Below, in pieces: positions 1-10,300 of a stretch of 36,824 nucleotides of DNA. Location of the stretch: the NCBI GenBank assembly GCA_029238935.1, contig JAQZBN010000058.1, positions 1 to 36,824 of the forward strand, read 5' to 3'. How positions within the stretch are numbered: the first letter of the stretch is position 1; the number at the start of each line of letters is the position of its first letter. The position numbers were made by a program, and so were the translations under genes. This DNA comes from Herbinix sp. (lineage in GTDB: Bacteria > Bacillota > Clostridia > Lachnospirales > Lachnospiraceae). The notes beneath the pieces were generated by a model. That model was not told the origin of the DNA. It was given only the letters and a program-made list of their open reading frames with translations, and ran no database searches.

Positions 1-2
1 AT

Positions 3-152
3 GAGCTTGTCGTGGAAGATACCGAAGACTATATTCTAAAGGTGCATAGAATAAGTGGTACGTATGAGGCCGTTCTTACTGCTGATTTAAAAACTTATCA
101 ATATACGATTTCCTATCGTAATCCGGAGTCCGGTGAGTGGTGTGAGCTTTGA
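3..152 (+). CDS. C-terminal fragment of an unidentified protein (5' end outside window)
   Basis: The frame starting at base 3 is open from the window edge to a TGA at 150-152, giving 49 residues that end in NPESGEWCEL. The fragment alternates hydrophobic and polar residues and has many Tyr/Thr, as in a beta-sandwich C-terminal module. It lies upstream of a glycosidase cluster, so it could be the tail of another carbohydrate-active enzyme. That is a guess from context, and I recognise no family. The only ATG near the edge (base 1) is in another frame and reaches a stop quickly. Confidence 0.5.
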   Translation, partial: ELVVEDTEDYILKVHRISGTYEAVLTADLKTYQYTISYRNPESGEWCEL

Positions 153-177
153 TCAGTTTTAAGATAAATGAAGAATT

Positions 178-375
178 AATAGAAAGCAATAGTATGTAAA
201 GTTATTGTTGTAAATCAATAGTGTGTAAAATTATAGTTTATAAAGCAATACTTTATAAAGCATAAGTGAGTAAAATTACAGTTTATAAAGCAAAACCTTA
301 TAAAGCAGAACCTTATAAAGCAGAACCTTATAAGGCATTAGTGTGTAAAGTGATAATTCATAAAGCAATAGCTTA
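178..375. repeat. Degenerate tandem repeats, about 15-bp period
   Basis: Three adjacent 15-bp units lie at 296-310, 311-325 and 326-340. The first two are identical (CCTTATAAAGCAGAA) and the third differs at three positions. Looser copies built on the words TTTATAAAGCA and GTGTGTAAA fill the rest of 178-375. The remainder of the 456-base gap up to the next gene (376-608) is AT-rich and shows no gene or clear hairpin. The word is not shared with the repeat tracts elsewhere in this window. Confidence 0.8.
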
Positions 376-608
376 TTAGCCGATATCTATAATTACATAT
401 ATTGGAGAAAAAATAGATTGGATTTTATATTGTTATATAAATTATTATTTTAAGTTTGTTAATTTTAACTAGAAACCTTGCAACTATTAGCTCAAACAAC
501 ATCTCAATATTAACCTTACATTCGGATACACAGATCATTAATATAGAGTGACTGTATAAATCATAAGCTTTTGTAATGAAAGAATTCATATTAAACAGGA
601 GAATTACG

Positions 609-1328
609 ATGAAGTTAATGAAACATTTATATCAAGTCAGCGGAGTATCCCTTGCCCATTCTTATGATGCGACAGCATATCTCATCGAAGGGTCGGATGG
701 ATTATATCTGCTTGACTGTGGAACACCGGACGGATATCAAAAGATAATTAGTAATATTCGGTCCTTAGGATTTGATCCAAAGGATATTAAAGCGATCTAT
801 GGGACCCATGGACATTATGATCATGTGGGAGCAGCAAAACTATATAAAGATGACTATGGTTGCAGGCTTTATCTCCATGAAGAGGATGTAAAACAAGTGG
901 AAGAGGGAGATCAGGTTAAGACAACAGCTGAAATTCTATATGGTCGGGTATTTCCGCCTTGCCCTGTGGATGGAACCATAGGGGATGGAGACCGGTTTGA
1001 CTTTGGCACAATAAAAATGGAAGTGCTTCATACCCCCGGTCATACTTTGGGTAGTGTATGCTTTGCCCTAGACTGCGAGGGCTATCAATTCCTAATTGCA
1101 GGGGATACCATATGGGGTGGTTTCAGTCATTTGATTGGATCCAACGAAGAATTGTGGAGGAAAAGCTTAGATAAGTTGACCAACCGCCATTTTGACGGAT
1201 ATACCTTTGGCCATGTTGGTGCCAATGTCATAGCGGATGCAGATCGAAGACTGGAGGATGCAAAAAAACAATTTGCTACTTATTATAACCCATGGTTTAA
1301 AGCTATGAAGGATACATTTATCTACTAA
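609..1328 (+). CDS. MBL-fold metallo-hydrolase
   Basis: Metallo-beta-lactamase-fold hydrolase of 239 residues, predicted cytoplasmic. The metal-binding THGHYDH signature (HxHxDH; H67, H69, D71, H72) is followed by HTPGH near residue 147, an AGDT aspartate loop near 170 and a late His in FGHVG, so the two-metal site is complete. The start is set at the ATG at 609, which sits behind CAGGAGA. An in-frame ATG at 576 has no ribosome binding site. The family covers glyoxalase II, lactonases and many uncharacterised hydrolases, and the substrate cannot be read from the sequence. It precedes the alpha-mannosidase in the same direction but across a 400-base gap, so it may be transcribed separately. 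Confidence 0.85.
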   Translation: MKLMKHLYQVSGVSLAHSYDATAYLIEGSDGLYLLDCGTPDGYQKIISNIRSLGFDPKDIKAIYGTHGHYDHVGAAKLYKDDYGCRLYLHEEDVKQVEEGDQVKTTAEILYGRVFPPCPVDGTIGDGDRFDFGTIKMEVLHTPGHTLGSVCFALDCEGYQFLIAGDTIWGGFSHLIGSNEELWRKSLDKLTNRHFDGYTFGHVGANVIADADRRLEDAKKQFATYYNPWFKAMKDTFIY

Positions 1329-1428
1329 TAATTATAAAGCAAGCAAGTGATGTGGTCGATTTTTATGGTAATCTATGAAATAATCATATTTCGCGTTATT
1401 AAATAGAAGATAATGTCGTAAATATAAG

Positions 1429-1690
1429 TTAGAAGGTTTCACTGTCATAATTTTCAACATAATAAGTTTCGGTATGATTTTTTTATCACATAAATTGAAG
1501 CTCAAGAATTTTATCCTATAGGTTCTGATGCCATAAGTTTCTCAAAAAGGCTTCGATTCATAGGGATTTATATCAAAGGTTTTTTACCTATGTTTTAGGT
1601 TAAATGTTCAAATTTAAAGTCTCGATATCATAGGATTTAATAGCCAAGGTCTCTATAAGTATTGAAATCATATATGAGATTGGTTTACTT
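1429..1690. repeat. Degenerate intergenic repeats, roughly 18-20 bp units
   Basis: This fills most of the gap between the MBL hydrolase and the mannosidase. Variants of a word like AAGTTTCGATATCATAGG recur, for example around 1435, 1524, 1550, 1617 and 1650. Neighbouring copies differ by substitutions and small indels, so no unit is perfect. No gene is visible: the only open frame is on the minus strand and continues antisense into the mannosidase, so I reject it. Confidence 0.55.
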
Positions 1691-1726
1691 GAGCATACAT
1701 TGCTAAAATTTTCAGGAGGTAATGCA

Positions 1727-4147
1727 TTGGATAAGAAAAAGCTATATATGATTGGTAATTCACATATTGATCCGGTTTGGTTTTGGAATTGGGATGAGGG
1801 GATGCAGGAAGTGAAGGCTACCTTTGCCTCCGCCCTTGACCGGATGAAAGAATATGAGGAATTTAAGTTTACTTCAACATCCACCGCTTTTTTTGAATGG
1901 ATTGAGAAGACAGTTCCGACTATGTTTGAAGAGATAAAGAAAAGGGTTGCCGAAGGAAGATGGGAACTTACGGGAGGATGGTTTATAGAACCGGATTGTA
2001 ATCTACCGGGGGGCGAAGCCTTTGTTAGACAGGGATTGTATTCCCAACGATATCTTAAGGAGAAGTTCGGAAAAATCAGCAAGATTGGATCGAATGTAGA
2101 TAGCTTTGGTCATGGACCAAACCTGCCGCAATTCTTAAAGAGAAGTGGGATGGATCATTATGTTATGATGAGACCTAGGAGGGAAAATCCGGTCTTTCTA
2201 TGGGAGAGTGAAGATGGCAGTCAAGTGAATGCAATTAGCCTGCCGGGGGAATATACTACTTGGTTTTACGAACCAACAAAGCAAAACATTGAGCTTACTC
2301 TTGCGGCTATGAAGGAGTATGACCAACTGCCATGCTGCTATGGGGTTGGAAATCATGGCGGAGGACCTACCATAGAGAACATAAAGAGTATATATGAGCT
2401 GAGGGGTGAATTTCCGGATCTTGAATTAGCGTTTGGAACCTTTACAGAATTTTTTGATCATCTAGAGAAGAATAGTTTGGAAGTGGTGAAAAAACCCTTT
2501 GAAAAGGTTAATACCGGTTGTTATGCGATGGATTCGGAGCTCAAGCGAATGAACCGGTTTAGTGAAAACCGGTTAAAAGATGCTGATATGCTGTTATCCA
2601 TGGCTTATGGATGTACCGGTTCTTGGTTAATGGAAGCATCTAAGATGAAAGAGTTATGGAAGCTTTTATTATTTAATCAGTTTCATGATACCTTAGGAGG
2701 GACTGCGATAAAAGAAGCCAGAGATGAAGCATTGATGCAGTTTTCTACAGTCAGTGCAAGCAGCGGAGAGATTAAGGCACTGGCAATTCAAGCAATGATT
2801 AATACTTTGGATACCACCGGAGATGGATTTCCTTTATTCCTTTTCCACACCGGAGGACAGGAGTATCATGGTTATGTTACGGTGGAGTTAAACTGGTTCT
2901 GTCAGCATCCATTAAAATTACTGAGCCCATCGGGAGACGAAATCCCATATCAAAGGGTTCACACGAAAGCAAAAGTTAGAAATTATGTTTTGGGTGGAAG
3001 AAGAAATATTGTATTCTATGCAGATATTCCTGCTTGCGGATATGCCATGTACCGAGTGCTGATCGAAGAATCAAATTATTGCTATAACAATGAGTTTGAA
3101 CTGGATCGGGAAGATCCATATACTCTAGAAAACGAATACATCAAGGTAAGTTTCGATCAGGAGAGCGGACTTTTACATTCCTTAATCGATAAACAGACGG
3201 GCTATGAAAGTCTCAAAGCGCCGGTCTCCTATCAGATCTGGATTGATGAGCGGGACACCTGGGGTGGGAAACAGGGAAGACCCTATGAATATACAGGTGA
3301 GGATATGAAGCTGCGCTCTATCGAGAAGGTGGAGAGTGGAAAGATCAGAGAATGCGTCCGAGCAATTTATGAACATGGAGGAAGCTATTTAGAGCAGCTC
3401 TATTATCTATATGCCGGGGAGCAGGAGTTGGTAGTGGAAAATCGTCTTTTCTGGGATAAGAACTGGCATGAATTTAAGATTGGCTTACCACTTGGATTTG
3501 AAATCCCTGATACCAAGGCAGAAGGCTCTTATGGAACGATTTCACGAACCATCATAGATGAGGATGAGTACTACATGCATCGTTTTCTGGATGCTGCGAA
3601 TGAGCAAGGGAAAGGTCTGGCAATCGCAAATGATAGCAAATACAGTTTTAGTATGAGTCATGGCATGCTCCTGCTTACCGTTGCCAGAAGTGCGGTATAT
3701 GCGCAGGGAAACGGAAGGAACTGGTATTGTCCACTGGAAAGCTATGAATATACCGATATTGGGAAGAACCAATTCACCTATGTAATCAGACCACACGGCG
3801 AAGAGCTTCCCGTGCCGGAGCTTTATCGTATGGCAAACCGAGTAAATGGAGCCTATGATTATCTATTTGATAGTTGCCATGGGGGTCTGAAAAAAGCATC
3901 TATCTTTTCCCTTGCTTCTACGGATCAAACCGGTGTTGAGATCATGTCTATAAAGAAAGCAGAGGATGATGGGGATTTGATCGTAAGAATATTAGAAACC
4001 GAAGGAAAGGATAGAGAATATACTCTAAACGTTCTTGGCAGCGGTTTTGATTTAAATATAGGACATCATGAGATACAGACCCTGAAAATAAAAATAAAAG
4101 ATCCTTTGATTCGCAAGGTGAATTTTCTGGAATATGAAGATGATTAA
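1727..4147 (+). CDS. Glycoside hydrolase family 38 alpha-mannosidase
   Basis: Exo-acting alpha-mannosidase that removes alpha-linked mannose from oligosaccharides. It has 806 residues and no signal peptide, so it is cytoplasmic and would act on imported oligosaccharides. The GH38 residues are visible: GNSHIDPVW supplies the Zn ligands H13 and D15, NVDSFGH holds the presumed nucleophile and Zn ligand D125, and FNQFHDTLGG holds H320/D321. The middle three-helix signature (CYAMDSELKRMNRFSEN) and a beta-rich C-terminal half complete the usual architecture. The start is a TTG at 1727, six bases after AGGAGGT (1714-1720). An upstream in-frame TTG at 1700 would place that binding site inside the gene. 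The GH3 enzyme and a mannose-type isomerase follow on the same strand. The linkage preferred is unknown. Confidence 0.9.
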   Translation: MDKKKLYMIGNSHIDPVWFWNWDEGMQEVKATFASALDRMKEYEEFKFTSTSTAFFEWIEKTVPTMFEEIKKRVAEGRWELTGGWFIEPDCNLPGGEAFVRQGLYSQRYLKEKFGKISKIGSNVDSFGHGPNLPQFLKRSGMDHYVMMRPRRENPVFLWESEDGSQVNAISLPGEYTTWFYEPTKQNIELTLAAMKEYDQLPCCYGVGNHGGGPTIENIKSIYELRGEFPDLELAFGTFTEFFDHLEKNSLEVVKKPFEKVNTGCYAMDSELKRMNRFSENRLKDADMLLSMAYGCTGSWLMEASKMKELWKLLLFNQFHDTLGGTAIKEARDEALMQFSTVSASSGEIKALAIQAMINTLDTTGDGFPLFLFHTGGQEYHGYVTVELNWFCQHPLKLLSPSGDEIPYQRVHTKAKVRNYVLGGRRNIVFYADIPACGYAMYRVLIEESNYCYNNEFELDREDPYTLENEYIKVSFDQESGLLHSLIDKQTGYESLKAPVSYQIWIDERDTWGGKQGRPYEYTGEDMKLRSIEKVESGKIRECVRAIYEHGGSYLEQLYYLYAGEQELVVENRLFWDKNWHEFKIGLPLGFEIPDTKAEGSYGTISRTIIDEDEYYMHRFLDAANEQGKGLAIANDSKYSFSMSHGMLLLTVARSAVYAQGNGRNWYCPLESYEYTDIGKNQFTYVIRPHGEELPVPELYRMANRVNGAYDYLFDSCHGGLKKASIFSLASTDQTGVEIMSIKKAEDDGDLIVRILETEGKDREYTLNVLGSGFDLNIGHHEIQTLKIKIKDPLIRKVNFLEYEDD

Positions 4148-4275
4148 ATAATCTAATAAATCAATGGTTACTTCATAGTTGTTCTTATAAATGAATACAG
4201 GATTACATGATCCTGCATAGGATTGTGAATACCATAAAGTAGGATAGTTGTTTGTATTAAAGAAAGGTAATGGAA

Positions 4276-6402
4276 ATGGATAAAAAATTCAAGTATCAGG
4301 ATGAAAGTTTAAGCTTTAAGGAACGGGCAAAAGACATGGTTGCCCATATGACCATAGAACAATGTGCAGCCCAGATGTTATTTAGCAGTGCCAGAGTCGA
4401 AGAGGTAGGAATTGAATTCTATAACTGGTGGAATGAAGCACTTCATGGGGTGGCCAGGGCTGGTATGGCAACGGTGTTTCCCCAGGCCATTGGTTTAGCT
4501 GCTACCTTTGATGAGGAATTAATTCAAAAGGTAGCGGATGTAATCTCTACAGAAGGCCGTGCTATGTATAATATGTATCAAAAATACGAGGATTACGGCA
4601 TCTATAAGGGTATCACCTTCTGGTCTCCTAATGTGAATATATTTCGGGATCCCAGGTGGGGAAGAGGTCAGGAAACCTATGGGGAGGATCCATATTTAAC
4701 CTCCAGACTAGGTATAGCTTTTGTAAAAGGACTACAGGGAAATGATGAAAGATACTTAAAGACGGCTGCCTGTGCTAAGCATTTTGCAGTACACAGCGGC
4801 CCGGAAAAGATACGTCATGAATTTGATGCCATAGCAACTCCTCTGGACATGGAAGAAACCTATCTTCCTGCTTTTAAAGCCTTGGTGGAGTCAGGCGTTG
4901 AGGGTGTTATGGGTGCTTATAACAGAACGAACGGAGAGCCTTGCTGCGGCAGTAAAACTTTACTAAAAGAGCTGCTAAGGGAAAAATGGGGCTTTGATGG
5001 CTATGTTACCTCCGACTGTTGGGCTATTTCTGATTTTCATTTGCATCATGATGTTACAAGCACACCGACAGAATCTGTAGCTCTTGCTTTAGAGAATGGC
5101 TGTGATCTCAACTGCGGCAACATGTACGGGTATCTGCTTCAGGCTTTGCAGGAAGGAAAAATCACAGAGGAGATGATTCGAACCTCGACAGAGCGACTTT
5201 TAACTACTCGAATGAAGCTGGGAATGTTTGATGAAAATACACCATTTGATAAGATCCGTTATGACGTTGTAGATTGCGAGGAGCATAGGGCAATCAATGA
5301 AGAGGTAGCAAGAAAATCCTTAGTTCTGCTTAAAAACAACGGAATTTTACCCCTGGATAAAACTAAATTAAAGAATGTTGCAGTTATGGGACCAAATGCA
5401 AATTCGATCATTGCATTAGAGGGAAACTATCATGGAACTGCGAATCAATATCATACCGTATTAGAAGCAATTCGAAGAGAACTACCGAATGCAAGAGTGA
5501 ATTATTCAGAAGGCTGCCATCTATACGAATACAAGTTAGAGGATCCGGGTTATGCAGGCGATCGCCTCGCAGAAGTAAAAGCGCATGTAGATATGGCGGA
5601 TGTCGTAATTGTAGTGGTTGGTCTTGACGAGACTGTGGAAGGCGAAGAGATGGTTGGAAAAGAAATTTCCGGAGATAAGGATACCTTATATTTGCCACAA
5701 AGCCAGAGAGATCTCATTCGTACCGCCTGTGAGCGTAATAAACCGGTCGTTCTTGTGAACTTAACCGGTAGCGCGATTGATTTTGAATATGGAAATGAAC
5801 ATGCGGCAGCGATCATCCAAGCTTGGTATCCCGGTGCAATGGGAGGTAAGGCAGTAGCAGATCTGATCTTTGGCAATTATAACCCATCAGGACGTCTTCC
5901 GGTTACTTTTTATCGTGAAGAGAACCAGCTGCCGGATTTTACAGATTATAGTATGGAAGGAAGAACGTATAAATTTATTAAAGAAGATCCTCTATATCCA
6001 TTTGGTTTTGGATTAAGCTATACCAGGTTTTCCTATGGTGATATGAAATTGGATACCTCAAAGGTTAGACCCGGTGAAAAAGTGACCGGTACCGTAACCG
6101 TAACGAATGTCGGTAATCGAGAAGGGGAGGAAATCGTTCAGATTTACTTGAAGGATGATGAAGCTTCCGTAAGAGTACCACATCATAAGCTTTGTGGAAT
6201 CAAACGAATTAGTTTAAAACCTCAAGAATCAACGAAAGTATCCTTTGCTATTGATGCTGAACAATTTATGATCATTACCGTAGACGGAGTAAAGCAATAT
6301 GAGCCGGGCAGTTTTACAGTTTATGCAGGCGGAAGTCAGCCGGATCCTTATAGTGTAGCTTTAAATGGTTGCAAAGGCATCAGTCAGAAAATAGTTTTAT
6401 AG
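4276..6402 (+). CDS. Glycoside hydrolase family 3 beta-glycosidase (xylosidase/glucosidase type)
   Basis: Retaining exo-beta-glycosidase of 708 residues, probably cytoplasmic as no signal peptide is seen. The N-terminal TIM-barrel carries RDPRWGRGQETYGEDP (about 124-139), KHF (168-170) and the nucleophile D247 in GYVTSDCWAI. The GH3 C-terminal alpha/beta domain begins near VAVMGPNAN. A fibronectin-III-like domain closes the protein (TVTNVGNREGEEIVQIYL). The KHFAVHSGPE and SDCWAI wording resembles beta-xylosidase-type GH3 enzymes, but GH3 specificity cannot be fixed from motifs. The ATG at 4276 is preferred over 4270, since AAAGG at 4263-4267 lies only two bases from the first and eight from the second. 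The neighbouring mannosidase and isomerase suggest work on mannose- or xylose-containing oligosaccharides. Confidence 0.88.
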   Translation: MDKKFKYQDESLSFKERAKDMVAHMTIEQCAAQMLFSSARVEEVGIEFYNWWNEALHGVARAGMATVFPQAIGLAATFDEELIQKVADVISTEGRAMYNMYQKYEDYGIYKGITFWSPNVNIFRDPRWGRGQETYGEDPYLTSRLGIAFVKGLQGNDERYLKTAACAKHFAVHSGPEKIRHEFDAIATPLDMEETYLPAFKALVESGVEGVMGAYNRTNGEPCCGSKTLLKELLREKWGFDGYVTSDCWAISDFHLHHDVTSTPTESVALALENGCDLNCGNMYGYLLQALQEGKITEEMIRTSTERLLTTRMKLGMFDENTPFDKIRYDVVDCEEHRAINEEVARKSLVLLKNNGILPLDKTKLKNVAVMGPNANSIIALEGNYHGTANQYHTVLEAIRRELPNARVNYSEGCHLYEYKLEDPGYAGDRLAEVKAHVDMADVVIVVVGLDETVEGEEMVGKEISGDKDTLYLPQSQRDLIRTACERNKPVVLVNLTGSAIDFEYGNEHAAAIIQAWYPGAMGGKAVADLIFGNYNPSGRLPVTFYREENQLPDFTDYSMEGRTYKFIKEDPLYPFGFGLSYTRFSYGDMKLDTSKVRPGEKVTGTVTVTNVGNREGEEIVQIYLKDDEASVRVPHHKLCGIKRISLKPQESTKVSFAIDAEQFMIITVDGVKQYEPGSFTVYAGGSQPDPYSVALNGCKGISQKIVL

Positions 6403-6407
6403 ATAAT

Positions 6408-6518
6408 ATGAAGCAATGCCGAATACTTAAGGCCGCAGTTCATGCCGGCTTTACAATGATGGTATCCATCTTTTCCATGTGGACAATATGTGTATTCGTA
6501 AGTTTTTATGTGAAATAA
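6408..6518 (+). CDS. Possible 36-residue hydrophobic small protein
   Basis: A short ATG-TAA frame begins five bases after the GH3 stop. Residues 13-35 form one hydrophobic stretch (GFTMMVSIFSMWTICVFVSF) that could span a membrane. There is no convincing ribosome binding site. A hairpin-like inverted repeat (6429-6435 with 6446-6452) inside it, followed by TTT, could instead be a weak terminator for the GH3 gene. I cannot tell these apart. Confidence 0.2.
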   Translation: MKQCRILKAAVHAGFTMMVSIFSMWTICVFVSFYVK

Positions 6519-6635
6519 TGAAACATCGGATGATACGGGAATCTGGATTGTTATATATATGGACTTGAGTAGTTCGATTCCTGTGTCTATCCTGCGGATT
6601 ACCCTGGATAATTAGCTGAAAGAAGAGGTAATATT

Positions 6636-7178
6636 ATGAGAAGAAATCAATATGAAGAAATAAGAGACAGAGTTCTTGCGTATTTTACACAGGCTCATAT
6701 TATCATTACTGAGGTGGAAAAAGCTGCAGTGGAAGTTGCTGACTTCGGACTGGAGGACTTTGAGCAGGTTGGTCTTTCTTTGATTACTTATGTGAATACG
6801 GAGCGTTGCTGTGCCAAGGAATTGGTCTTATTTCCAGGGCAGACCTGCCCGGAGCATCTCCATCCAAGTATCGGAGGATATCCTGGAAAAGAAGAGACCT
6901 TCCGTGTTCGATATGGAAAGGTTTATCTATATGTAGATGGAGAACCTACAGAAGAGATCAGAGGACATGTTCCGGAAAACGGTTCACAATATTATACAGC
7001 TGGAAAAGAAATTATCCTTTACCCTGGTCAGCAATTTACCTTGACTCCGAATACAAGACATTGGTTTCAGGCTGGGGAAGAGGGGGCTGTTGTCTCGGAA
7101 TTTAGTACCACCAGCTATGATGAAGCAGACATTTTTACGGACGTCCGGATAAAGAGAATACCTTCCATCGAGGGGTAG
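6636..7178 (+). CDS. D-lyxose/D-mannose isomerase-like cupin
   Basis: Cupin-fold sugar isomerase of 180 residues, resembling D-lyxose ketol-isomerase (EC 5.3.1.15). That family interconverts D-lyxose with D-xylulose and D-mannose with D-fructose using a divalent metal. The metal site is readable: H74 and H76 in CPEHLHP, E87 in GKEETFR and H142 in NTRHWF. The length matches the family. AGAGGT precedes the ATG at a normal distance. Its position just after an alpha-mannosidase suggests the physiological reaction is mannose to fructose, feeding glycolysis. No sugar kinase or transporter for this route lies next to it. The family call is firm; the preferred substrate is an inference from context. 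Confidence 0.85.
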   Translation: MRRNQYEEIRDRVLAYFTQAHIIITEVEKAAVEVADFGLEDFEQVGLSLITYVNTERCCAKELVLFPGQTCPEHLHPSIGGYPGKEETFRVRYGKVYLYVDGEPTEEIRGHVPENGSQYYTAGKEIILYPGQQFTLTPNTRHWFQAGEEGAVVSEFSTTSYDEADIFTDVRIKRIPSIEG

Positions 7179-7304
7179 ATGATTTATTTATTATGACGAT
7201 ATAAAGATATTGATGATAAAAAAGCAAAATTATGATTTGGTTTTATGTAATTACAGATCAAGTACAAAAGATAAGTGAAATAGCATAATTAGGCAGGAGG
7301 AAGT

Positions 7305-10300
7305 ATGAATACAATTCAGAATACACCAATGATATACGAGGCCGATTATGTAATCATAGGTAGTGGGTTAAGAGAAGTAATAGCTGGAATCACCCTAAGA
7401 AAAAAGGGATACAGGGTTGTGATGATAACTAGGGACACCTATCTGTTGGGAGATATCTGTAAAGGTACCATGTATGTACAAGCGGTACCTGAGGAATATA
7501 GGAATCATTTGCTTATGCAGTTTTTCCCTAAGGAAGCTTATATAACAAAAGAAGATTACAAGGATGCATGGATTCTTCATCCGGATCGTTTCAAATGTAA
7601 TGCCGAAAAGATTTGTGATCGTTATGGAGTGATTTATCTTTACAATGTAACGCCACTTAAGATTATTCAGGAGAAGAAGGATAAACTACTATTTTTCATC
7701 GGAGGGAAATTTGGTGTCAGTGGTGTATCCTGCAAAGCAGTTATTGATTTTTGCAAGCAACATGAGCTTCCGGAAAGAAATCGGTTTCATGTCCATATCA
7801 TGAATTTATCAAATAAAATAACACGAACTATTCAACTTGAAAGTAAAACTGGGGATATATATTCCATCATTCCGGGAGGTTATGATGAAACCCATGGAAT
7901 ATTACAGATATCCTGTGTGGAAAGGGAGTTTACTACAGGGACTGCGTATCGAATAGCTTGCAAGCAAAGAGCTATAGATGCTTTTATTTACTTAAAAAAT
8001 AGCAATTTGCATCTTTATTTGGATATCACCTTAGGACGGTTTGCAGAGGATGCCTATTCATCGGGATATGATTATGTAACAGAATATCGTCGGGGCATCC
8101 GTGTGATAGAGAATCTTAAGTATATTGCAATATCTGATTTCTATGACGAATACGCGAATCATAATATCATCAGAGAAATAGAATCTTCCTACATAAAGCC
8201 AGTATGGCAAGCCACGAATGATACTATAACGTGGAGAAAGTATCCAGAAAGTTGTGCTATGTCCATAAAACGAAGCCATTCCAGCCAATATGATGTAATT
8301 GTTGTGGGTGGAGGAACGGCAGGGGCAATGGCTGCACTACACGCTGCACGGAATGGATTAAGCACCTTACTCTTGGAGATGAATATGGAGTTAGGGGGAA
8401 CAGGAACGGTAGGAGGAGTCAGTACCTACTGGTTTGGAAAACGTTACCGTGATGTTTTAGAAGTGGATACCGAGATCCAGAGTATTTATGAAAGGTTATC
8501 CATAGAACGTCATCCAGGAATATGGAGTTCTTATGATGATTGCAATCCGGGGATCAAAAGTTTCGTATTAGCTAAGTTATGTATGGAAGCAGGAGTCATC
8601 CTACAGGAATCGACTATTGTCTTTGGGGTTTTAAAGGATAGTAATACCAATCGGGTCATCGGTGTTACCGCGGCTGTTAATGATAGAATACACAGCTATT
8701 ATGGGAAATATATAGTGGATGCTACTGGTGACGGGGATATTGCAGCTTTTGCCGGTGCGAATTACACCTATGGATCGGAGAGAGATACCATCACCTACTG
8801 GGGTTCCCTGGCCCAGTATTCTACGCCTGCAAAATATCGTAATAATTTTTCATCAACCCTCATGGTGTCTGATCCCATTGATTATACCAGATTCATTCGA
8901 CTGGGGCGATGCCGCGGTGAGAATACCTATGATCATGGAATCTACGTAAGCCCAAGAGAAACAAGGCATATTAAGGGACTTTATGAAGTTGATTTAAAGG
9001 ATATTATCAGCTATCGAACCTATGAAGACAGTATCTATACCTGTTTTAGCAATTATGATCCTAAGGGTAAATTATCTGCAGATATGGTATATGCTGGTGT
9101 CTTACCTCCGCAGGTATCCATACAAATTCCTCTAAGAGCATTACTACCGGTAGACCATCAAGGTGAAGTAATCCCAGGTATCATAGTTGCGGGAAAAGCA
9201 ATTTCCTGCACCCATAATGCATTTCCCAGTATTCGAATGCAACCGGATCTAATGCATCAGGGTACTGTAATTGGATTTCTCCTTGCATATGCTATTAAGA
9301 CTGACATTGAACCGCTAAAGCTAAACCATTCTAATTTGCAAAGGTTGATTGAGGAATATACCGGGGATTCTTTGACCTTACCAAGGAATGTAATGAAGCT
9401 TCAAGAAGTGGTAAATTCGGTTTCTCTGGAAGATCGTTGCCATTGGGTGGACTATCCCTTTGATCAAGAGGTGAAAACGGAGGAACGAGTCATTCGGATT
9501 ATGGTAGAAAATTCTGATTTGATCCGTCCTCTGTTAGAGGATAAATATCAAGAAATAGTAAAAAGGATAAACAACAAGGATAAAAAAAGTTTCATCGTCC
9601 ACGAAGTATATACACAAATGATCCGGACAGCCAATCAGGAATTAATCGCAGGTTTTTTGCTCTGGCACGGCAGTGACACCGGAACGAAGCACATACTTCA
9701 TTCCATAATAACAGAATTAAACGATATAGAAGGGTTACCGGTACGAAGAGCTTCAACAATGTGTGCGCAACTATTACCGGATCATGGGGTAATGCCGGAA
9801 GTGATATACCGTATGAATTTACTGGCTTGGTCAAAATCAGAGCAAATGATGGAACCCTTTTTACTTGTTCTTGACAAGCTAAAGAATATGAATCGAAATT
9901 ACATAGACATAAAACAGGGCATTTATCATTATATCGAAGTATTTCCGTATGTTGCAGAGCGAACAGGTCGAAAAGAATTCATACCCATACTAAAGGAATT
10001 ATTACAGTTTCAGGAACTTCAAGAAGTGATGCACACGGAATTCAAAGCAGCATTATTAACAGAACGACTGCTCATTTTAGTATTATCGATATTTCGCGCT
10101 TTGGCAAGATGCGGTGATCGATCTGGGTATGAAGGATTAGTAGGTTTATTAAAACAAGATAGTCTACCAATTGCATCCTCTGCATTAAAGGAACTTATGA
10201 AATTAACAAAGCTTTCCTTTGGATTGGAGGAAGATAAGTGGTATGATGTGATTAAAAACCATATAGAAGCATTTCCGATTCAAGTAATCGAAGAGAAAGT

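Noticed and set aside
178..375. Short regular repeats as a possible CRISPR array
   Set aside because: Units are about 15 bp, contiguous, degenerate and without unique spacers; no cas genes nearby.
1600..2082. 160-residue minus-strand frame antisense to the mannosidase start
   Set aside because: Overlaps a well-supported GH38 gene and the degenerate repeats; no family features.
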